From positions 1,240,001 to 1,304,000 of the forward strand of contig CAJQUW010014769.1 in NCBI GenBank assembly GCA_907163375.1: a DNA stretch of 64,000 nt. The letters are read 5' to 3'. The DNA is from Prostheceraeus crozeri. Its lineage: Eukaryota; Platyhelminthes; Polycladida; Euryleptidae. Below, piece by piece: positions 18,259-28,626 of the stretch. Made by a program: the position numbers and the translations under genes. Every line of letters starts with the position of its first letter. The stretch's first letter is position 1. A model generated the notes under the pieces. It did no database searches and was not told where the DNA came from. It worked only from the letters and a program-made list of their open reading frames with translations.

Positions 18259-19020
18259 AGAGAACAATTGTTCGATAACTCTTTCATGAATTTTTTTATC
18301 AATATTAATTGTAATGAAGCCATAATCTTTTGACCAAGCATTATTACACGATTGTTTAAATTCATCTTTATTTCTTACGCATAAATCTCTTAACAAATCA
18401 CTTAAGTTTCTTGCATTTATTTCAAATAGTATAAATATATTTGCATTCTTTCTAATAACACTTCCGTCTAATGAATACATACTTTGTGTTAAATAAAATA
18501 CACTACAGTTATTATGTCTACTCCTTGTGAAATAATTTCTCTGAACTGACTGATTTCTATCATTAACACAATCATCAAAAATTACACAATGTTTCATTGT
18601 TTTATCTAGTTTACTAGGATCTTGCATATTACCACTATCATCTATTAATTGTATCTTTATATGGTTATTTTTATTAGATTCTACTAACTGATTATTTTTT
18701 GCTTCTTCTTCACACCACGAACTTATTTCTTCTTCATCTTCAGATTTTTCATATTCTTTGAATAATGAAGCAATTGCTGTTTTTTAAGATTATTTTCAAA
18801 TCCATATTTTAAAAATTGATAGACGGGTTGTTCTGCCGTTGTTGTATAAATTATAAGATTGTTATAATCCAAAAAATTTGGAGTCGTTAAAATTTTAAAT
18901 AATAGCTATGTTTTTCCACATCCTGATCTTCCACAAATAACTGACAAAACTTTATTAGATAAATTTGGATGATGATTAAATTTAAGTTTTTTTTTATTTA
19001 ATGGAGGTAGTTCACTCATT
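18253..19020 (-). pseudogene. FtsK/HerA-type genome-packaging ATPase region
   Basis: Minus-strand translation from about 19020 begins MSELPPLNKKKLKFNHHPN and reaches a Walker A-type P-loop CGRSGCGKT near 18920-18950. Further on, KHCVIFDDCVNDRN near 18560-18600 fits a Walker B strand and QRNYFTRSRHNNCSVFYLTQSMYSLD near 18475-18545 fits the sensor region of Polinton packaging ATPases. In viruses this family pumps DNA into the capsid. The copy is broken, with roughly two or three breaks. Confidence 0.8.
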
Positions 19021-19092
19021 TTTTAATAAAAAAATTTATTTTTATTTTTTGTTTCTAAAGAAGAAGAAAATTAAACTTCTCTAGCTTCGCGT

Positions 19093-19109
19093 GGGAGTTT
19101 ATACCTCCC
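19093..19109. promoter_or_regulatory. Hairpin spanning the minor-capsid stop codon
   Basis: GGGAG and CTCCC pair around a 7-nt loop that contains the minus-strand stop at 19099-19101. The preceding GCTTCGC is another small stem. It has the longest loop in the hairpin set. Confidence 0.5.
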
Positions 19110-19887
19110 GAACCAAAAGATCTATCATAATCTCTTCACCTCCAAAATTTATTTCTTGTCCTTTTTCATCAGTGATTCTAATGCCAATGTTGTTAATAGT
19201 TTTTCTTGTAATAGGAAAATATATTAATGTTTGTGGAATTACATTTAATCTATAACCAATGGGTACAGTAAAAGCTGGAAAACTGAATATTAAATTTGAT
19301 AAGTTACCATTTATATATCCTCCTTCAATAATGTCACAATGTACAACAATTGAATTTATTTCAGTTATTTTTGGAATCTTCTCACCTAAATGATAACCTT
19401 GACTATAGGTTTGTTTATTAAATCCTAATAGCTTTGACAATGATCTATCATGATTAAAATCAACTTGATGATTTTCGTCTAAAGTAAGAGAAAATTTATT
19501 AACTGCCGGTTCAACTGCAAAATGTAATTGTTTCTTATCTTTAAATGATATACCTAAATGTCTCTTAATTTCATTTGATATTGTTTCAACTTCGTAAGAA
19601 CCAGGAAGAAAAGTTAGTATTTTCCATGTTTTGCCTTTATCAGTAGAATATCTAAATTGATCATTCACATCTTTGATAACGTTTTGAATAGTGTTAAATG
19701 TAGAGAAACTAGTCAATGCAATTTGATAATTTTTATTTTGTTCCAAATGTAGAATGGGTTCTAAATTACAAGTGTGTGATGAAGTAGTTGTTATAATTTT
19801 TAACGTCGTACTAAATTTTGATGAACCCAAAATCTCTGTCAAATTTTCTAAATGATTATTAATTTTGTCTAAATCTGCTGAACACAT
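19099..19887 (-). CDS. Minor capsid (penton-type, single jelly-roll) protein
   Basis: A 262-residue product of the Polinton minor capsid family, which forms the five-fold vertices. Family-type blocks are KNYQIALTSFSTFNTIQNV (about residues 52-70), FLPGSYEVETISNEIKRHLG (about 92-111), a strand with LSKLLGFNKQTYS (about 150-163), INSIVVHCDIIEGGYINGNLSN (about 180-200), VPIGYRLNVIPQTLIYFPI (about 210-230), and the closing ITDEKGQEINFGGEEIMIDLLV. It appears open. It sits beside the packaging ATPase, as in many Polintons. Confidence 0.85.
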   Translation of the reverse strand: MCSADLDKINNHLENLTEILGSSKFSTTLKIITTTSSHTCNLEPILHLEQNKNYQIALTSFSTFNTIQNVIKDVNDQFRYSTDKGKTWKILTFLPGSYEVETISNEIKRHLGISFKDKKQLHFAVEPAVNKFSLTLDENHQVDFNHDRSLSKLLGFNKQTYSQGYHLGEKIPKITEINSIVVHCDIIEGGYINGNLSNLIFSFPAFTVPIGYRLNVIPQTLIYFPITRKTINNIGIRITDEKGQEINFGGEEIMIDLLVREV

Positions 19888-19971
19888 TTTTTAGTTAAAA
19901 TTTTAAATAAATATTTTTTTATGAAATATTCTTTTTATAAAAAATTAAAAACAACAACATATTTCAGCTAC

Positions 19972-20002
19972 GGGCGAAGCCCTTAAAGACATCAGAGATG
20001 TC
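19972..20002. promoter_or_regulatory. Mini-hairpin pair after the coiled-coil gene
   Basis: GGGC-GAA-GCCC (19972-19982), which contains the very stable GCGAAGC core, and GACATC-AGA-GATGTC (19988-20002). They lie 14-44 bp past the minus-strand stop at 20016. The second is a sister of GACATC-TCC-GATGTC at 8387-8401 with the same stem but a different loop. Confidence 0.7.
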
Positions 20003-20015
20003 CGGTTATACTTTT

Positions 20016-20813
20016 TTAATCCTCTTCATTTAGAATCTTCTTTTCTAACAGTCTTTTCAATATAGCATGAATTTCATTGAAACTAGAATTATGTCCTTCT
20101 TTTATTGCAGATATTAAAATATTTAATCTATTTAGTAATTCTTGTGGATCATCTGGTAAAAATATGGTTGTTTCTGTTTTCTGTTTTTCAGATAAACCTT
20201 TCCCTACTTTAACTCCCGTTGATAATAAATTTTCTAATTGTTTATAACGTCTAAGAGATTTTACTGCACCAACTCTATCTAACATAGCTTTATATTTTAT
20301 GAGATCTTCTAATGCATAATTATTTAAATCTGCTCCTCTTAAAAGATTAACAAAATTTCTATCTAAATTAAAAGGAGATTTATCTGGTGAAAAAATTATA
20401 CCTCGAAAAGGTTGTGGAAATATTTCTTTTTGACCGAGATAAAATCTAGGTATTGTTTTTCCATCTATAAATGAAAGAGAATGTTCAAATTGCATAGATT
20501 TTGGTAATTTCTTATTAATGTTTGATTCTAGTAATCCATAGTCATCTAATATAGTTTTGTGCTCTGGATCTGTTATATCAATTTGTTTATCATTATTTGT
20601 ACTTTCTTTTTCAAGAGTTTTAAATGGTTTCATAGTTTTCTCAAAATCAGTTTTTACTTGCTCGGTTTGCTGCATTTTTTCAAACATATCAGATTGAATG
20701 CCAGCTTTTATCATTCTATGTTGAAAATGATTTTCTTTCATAATATTTCTTTGTTTTATTAACTCTTCTAATTGTTTAATTCTTTTTTGATTATCAGCTT
20801 TAATTTTATCCAT
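20016..20813 (-). CDS. Uncharacterised Polinton protein with N-terminal coiled coil
   Basis: Product of about 265 residues from MDKIKADNQKRIKQLEEL. I prefer this start over an ATG at 20879 because it follows the TTTTAAAATGG-type context seen at other genes of the element. Residues 1-60 form a charged coiled coil. The middle has PKSMQFEHSLSFIDGKTIPRFYLGQKEIFPQPFRGIIFSP, and the C-terminal half is helical (LEDLIKYKAMLDRVGAVKSLRRYKQLENLLS). The function is unknown; the position between minor capsid and membrane genes suggests a virion-related role. It appears open and ends just before a hairpin pair. Confidence 0.65.
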   Translation of the reverse strand: MDKIKADNQKRIKQLEELIKQRNIMKENHFQHRMIKAGIQSDMFEKMQQTEQVKTDFEKTMKPFKTLEKESTNNDKQIDITDPEHKTILDDYGLLESNINKKLPKSMQFEHSLSFIDGKTIPRFYLGQKEIFPQPFRGIIFSPDKSPFNLDRNFVNLLRGADLNNYALEDLIKYKAMLDRVGAVKSLRRYKQLENLLSTGVKVGKGLSEKQKTETTIFLPDDPQELLNRLNILISAIKEGHNSSFNEIHAILKRLLEKKILNEED

Positions 20814-20934
20814 TTTTAAAATATAATATTTGAATTTTGTGGTAACATTGGAATACAACAAAAACATTTTACTGAACAAATTATTTTTTTATTGCTTTGT
20901 TGTTTGACATCTTTTCGTTTAAAGTTTTCTCGTT

Positions 20935-21582
20935 TTAAGTTTTGTTTAATAAAGTTTTGCTTAAATTTTCGCTTAAAGTTTTTAGCTCTTCTAAAAAAAT
21001 TTTGTCATTTTCTTCATTAGAAATTTTACCATCACTAGAAATTTTGCCATCCTGTCTATTCTTATCATCAACTTTTTCGGACTGTAATTGAAAGGTTTGA
21101 TTTACTTCATTAGCTATTTGATCAAATTTTTCAATCTCATCTAACGTAATAACATTATCATCACATACTCTTTGAAAGTAGTAATGTAGTTTATCATAGA
21201 CTTCTTTAATATGTAAATGCTTAGTTTTTAATGATTTTCGTTTCTTAGTTATTAAAGATTTATCTAACATTGTAACAAGTGAAGTTGCAAAAACACCCGT
21301 ACCTGTTAAAGCTGTAGCAACTACTGGAATTACTAAAACACCTGAAGATATAACAATTGTTAAAGCACCTAAACTTATTGTTAAGAATATGCCAATTCCT
21401 TGTGTTACATTCTTAACTTTACTCCATCTCTTTCTTAATTTTTTATAATGCTCTAATCTTAACAATAATTGAGATTCCTTATCTTTCATATACCTAACTC
21501 TATCTTTGTGTTTTGCAATATCCATTTCATATGATAATGAAGGATATATTCTTGCGGTTTCTTCCATTTTTGTTTCTTCCAT
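20935..21582 (-). CDS. Uncharacterised Polinton membrane protein
   Basis: About 215 residues from MEETKMEETARIYPSLS. This ATG is preferred because the same start and context are preserved in the left terminal repeat; an in-frame ATG at 21606 would add eight residues. A basic segment (LEHYKKLRKRWSKVKN) precedes two adjacent hydrophobic stretches, IGIFLTISLGALTIVIS and VLVIPVVATALTGTGVFATSLV, predicting a hairpin of two membrane helices. The tail is acidic and Asn/Lys-rich with a repeated DGKIS. The first codons lie inside the terminal inverted repeat, so a truncated copy exists at the other end. Confidence 0.65.
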   Translation of the reverse strand: MEETKMEETARIYPSLSYEMDIAKHKDRVRYMKDKESQLLLRLEHYKKLRKRWSKVKNVTQGIGIFLTISLGALTIVISSGVLVIPVVATALTGTGVFATSLVTMLDKSLITKKRKSLKTKHLHIKEVYDKLHYYFQRVCDDNVITLDEIEKFDQIANEVNQTFQLQSEKVDDKNRQDGKISSDGKISNEENDKIFLEELKTLSENLSKTLLNKT

Positions 21583-22088
21583 TTTTAAAGAAATATTTTT
21601 AGTCACATGTTATATTTTAAAAACCTGAAAGATGGATAAAATTCATGAATTTGAAATTCTCAACTTTTATGATTTTCGGTGTCCTAGAACGGTCATGATT
21701 TTGGCGGGGGTGAAAATTGTAATTCTCAAATTTTGAGATTCTTAACTTTTATGATTTTCGGTGTCCTGGAACGGTCATGATTTTAAGGGTGAAAATTGTA
21801 ATTCTCAAATTTGAGATTTTGAAAAATTTGAAAATTGGGTATTTTTAAAAACGCCCAAATTTGTGAATTTAGGTCTTAAAAACCTGAAAAAGGGTTCAAA
21901 TTCATGAATTTATGTCGTTTTTAAAAAGTACCATTTTTTCAAAAATGGTACTTTTTGAATGGACTAAATTCATGTATTTAGGTCTTAAAAACCTGAAAAA
22001 GGGTTCAAATTCGTGAATTTATGTCGTTTTTAAAGATACTATTTTTTTGAATTTTATGGCGTCCTGGAACGGTCTTTTGCCCATTACT
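21534..22088. repeat. Polinton right terminal inverted repeat
   Basis: About 555 bp, the reverse complement of the left arm. It is longer because it holds an extra copy of a roughly 75-90 bp internal unit (GGTGTCCTRGAACGGTCATG occurs twice, against once at the matching place on the left). Its inner end covers the start of the membrane-protein gene. Confidence 0.92.
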
Positions 22089-22094
22089 GATTTT
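22089..22094. repeat. Polinton target-site duplication, right copy (GATTTT)
   Basis: Exact copy of the hexamer at 4878-4883, directly after the right terminus CATTACT. Confidence 0.95.
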
Positions 22095-23653
22095 AAAACA
22101 AGCAACGCCTGTTTTAACCCCAGATATGCATGACTTACAATAACTATTTACCGGTTTCTCTTCAAGTCACAGGGATAACATTGACTTCATAATGTTGGGA
22201 AAAGTGAAATGAAAGCAACCAATGATGGGTCTATTGTTGTAAACTTTAAAATTTTGATTAAAGGTGCACTAATAAGTAACTGCTGATATCAAAATTTTAT
22301 CAAACATAAATACTTTCTATGCAATCCATAATTTAAAAGAAGATTCATTCATGTTAAAATGTAAGAGCTCGCACAAGCAAGAAGAGTTTTCATCCGATTC
22401 TTCAGAACTGGTGACAGTGTTATATTTTTGTTTCGTTTTCCTGATTTCCCGTCCACTGGGAGTTCCAGACATTTTGTTAGTTTCAGAGTTTGATTTTTGG
22501 CATTAACATCCTTCACGATCATTTGCGAAGGAGTTTTATGAAATTTTCATAAATATTTTTACTTGCTGTCCAAATATTTGTTTGACCAATCCATCAATGT
22601 TGTGAAGTTCAATTAACAAAAATTGTAAGTCTGAATAATTGATGCATTCGCTTCTTAACATGTCAAAAATTTGATGTGAAATTTGCAGTTGTATCTGCTT
22701 CATTCGGTATGTTCTAATATGGAAATCATTTTACCTGTACAAAATATTGTCAATCAGAAATTCTTTCCCTCTCAATATAGTGTGCTCAGTATGCACCGCA
22801 AGAAAACTAGATGCAAATGTTTTTAAAACATGGATCAGTCTCGTGATCTACATATGCGGAGGATTAATGAGTCATGTATTATTGTTGATATCTTCTATGA
22901 ATCTTTTAAACTTGTGAAACAGCTCATTATTGTGAAATACAGCGACAGCGGATGAGCTTACTTCTAAAATTCTCTAGTCAACTAAAGTCAATGGCCACTC
23001 GTTATTGAATGATTTCTTCACCCCTGAGCCACCTTGACATCCAGATTTAATGATCTATATTCCTCATCTTAACCAATTAGGATCCATTTCCAAATATGAG
23101 AATATGAAACAGACTATGGAGATCTATGGAAATAGCATGTCACAGATGTAATCAACAAGCAAATGACAAATATATTCTCATTGAATCGTATACGTGAACC
23201 AATCTTCCGATTCGATCCATCTAAATTAATTAATATTGAATTTTGTGCAAACTGAATCAAATATATTCATGAACAGAATGATGCAGAAGCATGAACAGTA
23301 GCACAAAATGTATGAACTCTCTATTTCATGCTGCACATGTATTTTATTTCAGTTGTCAATTACATGTGCATACATGTAATTCCATATCTTTTTTTTAAGA
23401 TACTTTATCCGATAACCTGGTTGCGTACATTACAAACAACAGTAATTAAAATGCACGACATTTTTATCATGAAAAATAAGCTTGGACAATCCGTTGAAGA
23501 TATTCACCTGCCTGAGCCAACGAAGTCACATTGTTGTAAAATTCTTCTAATCATGATTAAAATATTTCTTATCCATATTTTTCGCAAAAGGAAATGATAA
23601 TGTAGAATCAATGCTTGAGTCGGGCATAACAAAAAGCAGAGTCCACTATTCAA
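22095..23653. other. Unassigned non-coding DNA right of the Polinton
   Basis: No gene or repeat family recognised; short open frames such as 23328-23597 lack motifs. Confidence 0.5.
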
Positions 23654-24447
23654 CAGGGCTGTCCATCTTTGATTTTTTAATAGTCGACTAATCGCGCACC
23701 AGGCATATTAAATGTCATTTTCATGATTTTTGACGCTTGCTCGTTCTGAATTTTTGCTTTATTTTATGTGTTATGTTGTTACTTATCATGCTCATGAAGA
23801 ATTGTATGCTTACAGATTGGGTGTTTTCTGTCTGTTTTCATATCATTGTGTGAACTGCAATGCATCTAGAATTTAGCACATAATCCGATGATAACATTAA
23901 TCAATGCATTAATTTGACAAATACTTTTTAGGTGCACTACAAGTATGTTCTAATTGGTAACTTAATGTAGACAAAATCCAGTATTTTTGAGATACATTTG
24001 ACTTCTATTCAAGACCCTTCTTCTATGCAGATTGCAAAAATAAAATAAAAAAATGATCTCGCAATTTTTGTCAATTTTCCGTGCGATAGAATGTAGATTA
24101 CAGATAAACACATTCATCGAATTTTAAATCACCTCAAAGTGAGTGATTCTATGTCCATTCTCAGGCTGCCCAATTGCAACAAGTAGGTTGATATACCTTC
24201 ACATTATGAAAGAGCAAAGGAAGCAGTGCGTGTGTGCTAGTGATCACATGCCAAGTCGAGCGTGTGTCTGTAGGTGGCAATAATAAACAGTAGTCGATAA
24301 TTCACAGCAGTGATCAAAGTTACGACAGTCTGACAATCCCACAATAGAATATCTAAAAAAGAAACCGGTTGCGTCATGAAGTGCGACTAGTCGAGTTTTA
24401 AATAGAAGTCGATCAGTCGACTAGTCGATAGTCGGTGAACAGCGCTG
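23654..24447. mobile_element. Non-autonomous hAT-like element
   Basis: The left end CAGGGCTGTCCAT and right end (as reverse complement) CAGCGCTGTTCAC form a terminal inverted repeat. It continues imperfectly inward through a GTCGACTA-rich segment on both sides, about 40 bp in all. There is no transposase. An 8-bp flanking duplication is not convincing (CTATT occurs near both ends but not in register), so family assignment rests on the termini. Confidence 0.5.
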
Positions 24448-25170
24448 TCCTATTGTACTACACAGCGCATGAATAGTTTAATGAATGAAGCATGAATGCA
24501 TTCGTGGCAATATAGGCTATAGCAAATAATTAATTGTAGTAAGTAAATGTAATGCAAACCCTCATGCAGTAACCTTGGTAGGCTGCTTACTTTCCCAATA
24601 TAATATGTAAGCACGCAGCAGGTGACGGCCTTTTCTCGAACCATATGTCAGGTTAGTGTGGCGGCATTTTTCATGGTGTGTGTTCTATGATAGGTAGAGT
24701 TCTTTTGGAGGTTTTGCGGTTATTATTGAGTGACATACGAAATTGATTGATAGCAAGAGCTAGATTGTTAGATAAAGGAAAACAAAGACCGGCATAGAAA
24801 CCTGCAACTGTTCCCATGGACATTTTGTTATTATCAATTCATTTACGGATTGATTACTTAGATGAAGACGATGTTGTAGAATGGAATGAAAAGCGGAACT
24901 TTGATTAAAAAGACAATCCTCATTATCAATAGTTAGATATCTTCATTCTGCTACATGCAGATGATAATGATAACCATTTCAAAACTGAAGAATAGAATAC
25001 CGGTGCTTGATCGCATAGTTTGAATATGCATGACTATAAATTTATGAATCACCGCCGCAAGGTTCTGTTGGCATCGTGGTTTGTCCGGAACCACAATTTA
25101 CTCGAGACAGGGTGAATTGCAAAAATATTCAACTTGGTGTGTTGAAGAGACCTTGGTTAATCATTTTCTT
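24448..25170. other. Unassigned non-coding DNA
   Basis: Nothing recognised on either strand. Confidence 0.5.
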
Positions 25171-25345
25171 TAAGTTGATGTTGGGAAACCAAGTAGACAA
25201 TATGGTAATAATTTTTTGTTATAAGCTTTATTAATTATATCATCAACAGATGCTTCTGATGATGGCCTAAGAGGAGGCCGAAGTTAATAAAGCTTATAAA
25301 AAACATTATTACCATCTTGTCTACTTGGTTTCCAACATCAGCTTA
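25171..25345. repeat. 175-bp palindrome with hammerhead-like core
   Basis: Arms of about 62 bp (25171-25234 and 25285-25345) are near-perfect reverse complements, starting TAAGYTGATGTTGG and ending GCTTTATTAA against TTAATAAAGC. The centre contains CTGATGA (25256-25262), a GGCCT/AGGCC stem with a 6-nt loop, then GAA, which is the order of a hammerhead ribozyme core with the arms as stem III. Stem I closes poorly, so activity is doubtful. Penelope-like elements are known to carry hammerhead motifs. Confidence 0.6.
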
Positions 25346-27725
25346 TTCAACTTGAAAAATCATAATTTGAGACCATTAGCATTTGGAAAGAGTGAGACAT
25401 ACTGCTGCTAACCACCATAAAACTATCTACACAATAAACCTGTCTCAAATTTGTTTCATTGCTCTTTCATTTGTGATTGAACCGATTTTCATGACAAATT
25501 GAGAATAATGTCAATTTATTTCAGTGTGAAAAGGTAGGAGGCACTGACTAGCATTGCAGCAATGAAAAATTGTATAAAGTGAAATTACATGTATGTAATG
25601 TGTATAACCAACCACGTCTGCGGCAGTGATGCATGTTGCTTCATGCCAACTCAGCAGTCAGCACGATGGTTTATGAAAACGAACCTTGAAAGGCAGTTAA
25701 TTGATTTAGTGACGCCTGTGAAAACATAAGTGGCATCTAAAACCAATACTCAATAATATCATGCTGCTTCAACACGCACCTTCGAATAGTAATCTTATTT
25801 TTCATTAAATATTTTTACTCAACATGTAGTTGGTCAAGCTTTTTGACGGTTCGAATCGGATGTTTACATAACTGTTGTTTTTAAAAAAACCTGATGTGAC
25901 CGATTTGTATTGTCAGTAGCCAATGATCAGAGAAACATTATATTTCACTGAAAGAATGACACTGATCACGTGACATGCCTACACAGCTAGCATCCGGATA
26001 ATCACACCAAATCATTCAAAAAACCGACAATGATTTCGAGATCGTTACAGATCTCTGAACATTCCTACTTTGGGATGTCCGCATCCTTAATTTGTCCGTC
26101 ATGCTGCTAATGACCAAACATAGTGGGACATTCGCCAAACTGTTGGATGTTAAGAACACAAGCAAGGCGGGCATCTAAACACAAATCTAGCTAAAATACA
26201 AACTTGGAAAATATCAAATTGGACAGACATCATAGATGGAAACGGTTTACCACTACAGTCTGTCAAGTAAGCAATAAACATTATATTTTGTCGCATTTAA
26301 TCAGTTATTCAATGATGATTGATGATAATGTAGAAGGAGATATACATGTTTATGATGTTCCGTAAAAGAAACCAAGAATATATGTCACGAATTACAAGTC
26401 AACAATTTTGCTCTTGCTTTCATCATTATTGATCCAAATATTCCAATTTCAGATTAAAGGATCTGGGACAATCTTGGCAAATTTGTATAGCAAACTGTTT
26501 CAATAAATGCATGACTTAGGCCTACTTTGGTAAATAGGTGATTAATGTTTAATTAGCCAACATGTAAAATGTCTTTCATATACTTGCATAGAATGTTTTG
26601 ACATTCCCATTCAATAAGATGCATAAACTGTTAGCGCAACTACAAGCCTAATGAGAACTTTCCTGCGGTGTTCCTATTTCTGATTTCTAAATGATGAGTC
26701 AAAGCGAGTGCCTCGGTGGTCATAAATCAAGGCATCTCGAGGAGTTGGTTACCCTCAGTAGTGCTTTAAAAGATGGATTACAATAGTTAACGATTTTCAC
26801 ATTTTTGATTTTTACGATTTTTGAACAAATTGAACATTAGTCCAACATTCCATTTTCCATGTTACATTGATGCATGTACTGCATGTAGGGCATTGTGATC
26901 GAAGAAATGCTCATGTTTTGGTAGCCATGATCTCATTTTCACAGTTGAGGTCTATGCCTATTTGTTCTCCAATATTAGAAAGAATCAAATAATGACAGTT
27001 GTTTTATTGCAGCAACTTGCACCAACCAATTCTATGCAGAACTTATAATGCATGTATTAATAAAATTTGTATTGATTATATTATTGTAATTGATCTTTTA
27101 TCAGCAATATTAAGTAAGCATTACAGCAACGATAAATCACATATTATTCAGCAAGTGCAGCAGCGATGTCATTTTTTTAAAAAATATAGTAAACAGAATA
27201 ATCTTACAAATATTTCAGTAGCCTTGAAGGAGACAACGGCAGAGCAAAACTTTGTTATTTCACGATAAAGCTATTTAAGTGTGCAAAGCAAGCCTGAGAA
27301 TTTAAACTTTGTTTTTGTATGTACAGTTAAAAGCATGCTTGTGAAAATATCAGGTAATTGCTAAATTTCGCCAACAATATGCAAATATTGCTTTCAATAT
27401 TCAATGGCATTCTGCTAGACAAAAGGCTGAACAGCCTACTTACTATATGTCCATACCATCAGCATGAAACACCTCCATTTGCCTATGGCTTCACTGTTCA
27501 GATGCACCATGATGAATGTGAAGCTGTGTTGTCTGCATATCAGAAATGATTTCAGAACGGAGAATCTCACAAACGCTCACATTCAGGCACATAATTTAGA
27601 ATATTGAAGTTTCTTTGACCAGCAGAGTGGTACAGGAAAAAGAAACAGCCTATGACGTGGACAAATATTTTCGTTCTCGTCTTACCCAGATCACTTTAGG
27701 GAATATAATGAATTTCTTGCTTCAC
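25346..27725. other. Unassigned non-coding DNA
   Basis: Nothing recognised in 2.4 kb. The short open frames at 26999-27268 and 27358-27549 have no family features. Confidence 0.5.
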
Positions 27726-27833
27726 ATAAATAATGCTTTCTATGACAGACATCAGTCGCAATTACAGAATTAGATTGTTTATGCGCATCACTTTGTCAGA
27801 AGTGCAAATTGATTCAAAACGATGGCACATGCA
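27726..27833. repeat. Left copy of the 108-bp LINE target duplication
   Basis: This aligns without gaps to 32099-32206 with about ten substitutions. Its last 71 bp (from 27763) are the end of a MITE A element, cut where the LINE begins. Confidence 0.85.
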
Positions 27834-28227
27834 TGGTCACTATACGTGGTCGTGGTCGTGTGCGATTGCATTCATCTGCTGTCTTGAAGTCTGGTTGGTT
27901 TTTCGGCGATACTTGAAGCAGGAGTTGACTTTTGTGGAAGTTTCTTATATCAATCGATAGCTTGACAAGTATTGGTGTTTTTGGTGCCAATTTCAAACTG
28001 GTATTTTCATTACTTTTTTGAACATATGCGATTAAGCTATTTGCCTCAGTGATTGGTATTCACAGCAGTGTCCGTATTGATAGCTGTTGCAACAGTATTG
28101 GATATCTATTTCACTTCCGTGGAATTCCTGTCTATTTATAAATCTTGCATTGTTGGTTCATTTGGGTCTGCGTCTTGTGTGTCATTGATTTCCTTCTCTG
28201 TGCGGTGTTCTGATCGTTGTGGCAGTT

Positions 28228-28490
28228 CATAGAAATAGATTGTTTAACTGAAGTTGACTAGAATGGAAATTGACTCAAGGTCGTGGCACCGCCGCGGGAA
28301 CTAAGTTGGGGCATGAATGACCAATGAAAAGCTTTGATTTACACATGTGACTGATTCTGACCCAATTATACAGCCGTTGACAAGTGTATCTAAGTGAAAA
28401 TGCGTGCGATTTATGTGCCACTATTCAATATTGTGTATTGCATGAAGCTTAACCTCCGTTCTAGAGGTTTTATTGTTGTCGATTTCTATG
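28228..28490. mobile_element. MITE B copy 1 (hAT-type), inside the LINE 5' region
   Basis: 263 bp with terminal inverted repeats CATAGAAAT...ATTTCTATG, flanked by a perfect 8-bp duplication TGGCAGTT (28220-28227 and 28491-28498). Its reverse complement recurs at 38082-38337. There is no coding capacity. Eight-base duplications indicate mobilisation by a hAT-type transposase. Confidence 0.92.
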
Positions 28491-28626
28491 TGGCAGTTGG
28501 TATTGTCAGCTGATAAATCATATGTTATCCATCAAAGCCAAGAACCAGCTACGTCCAAATTTTCATTGAATATTGATTTTTCATCACGTGTGCTGTGACA
28601 TCAAAGATATACCTGATTGCAACGTC

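Larger units (their letters stand above)
4884..22088. mobile_element. Polinton (Maverick), about 17.2 kb, nearly whole
   Basis: A large self-synthesising DNA transposon of the Polinton/Maverick class, related to adintoviruses. It begins with AGTAATGGGC and ends with the reverse complement GCCCATTACT, has terminal inverted repeats of roughly 510 bp (left) and 555 bp (right), and is flanked by the 6-bp direct repeat GATTTT. AG/CT termini and 6-bp duplications are the family hallmark. It carries the expected protease, integrase, protein-primed polymerase, packaging ATPase, major and minor capsid genes plus several accessory genes. It is visibly AT-richer than the flanks. The target duplication is perfect, the arms are very similar and most genes are open, so insertion looks recent. 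A few genes are broken; I estimate about half a dozen breaks or fewer in all. Confidence 0.97.

Noticed and set aside
4884-22088. An integrated LTR retrovirus, because of the retroviral-type integrase and long terminal repeats
   Set aside because: The terminal repeats are inverted, not direct, the target duplication is 6 bp with AG/CT ends, and the gene set (pPolB, packaging ATPase, double jelly-roll capsid, adenain) is that of a Polinton.
23654-24447. An 8-bp target duplication for the hAT-like element
   Set aside because: CTATT occurs near both ends but not in register with the inverted repeats; the ends may have eroded.
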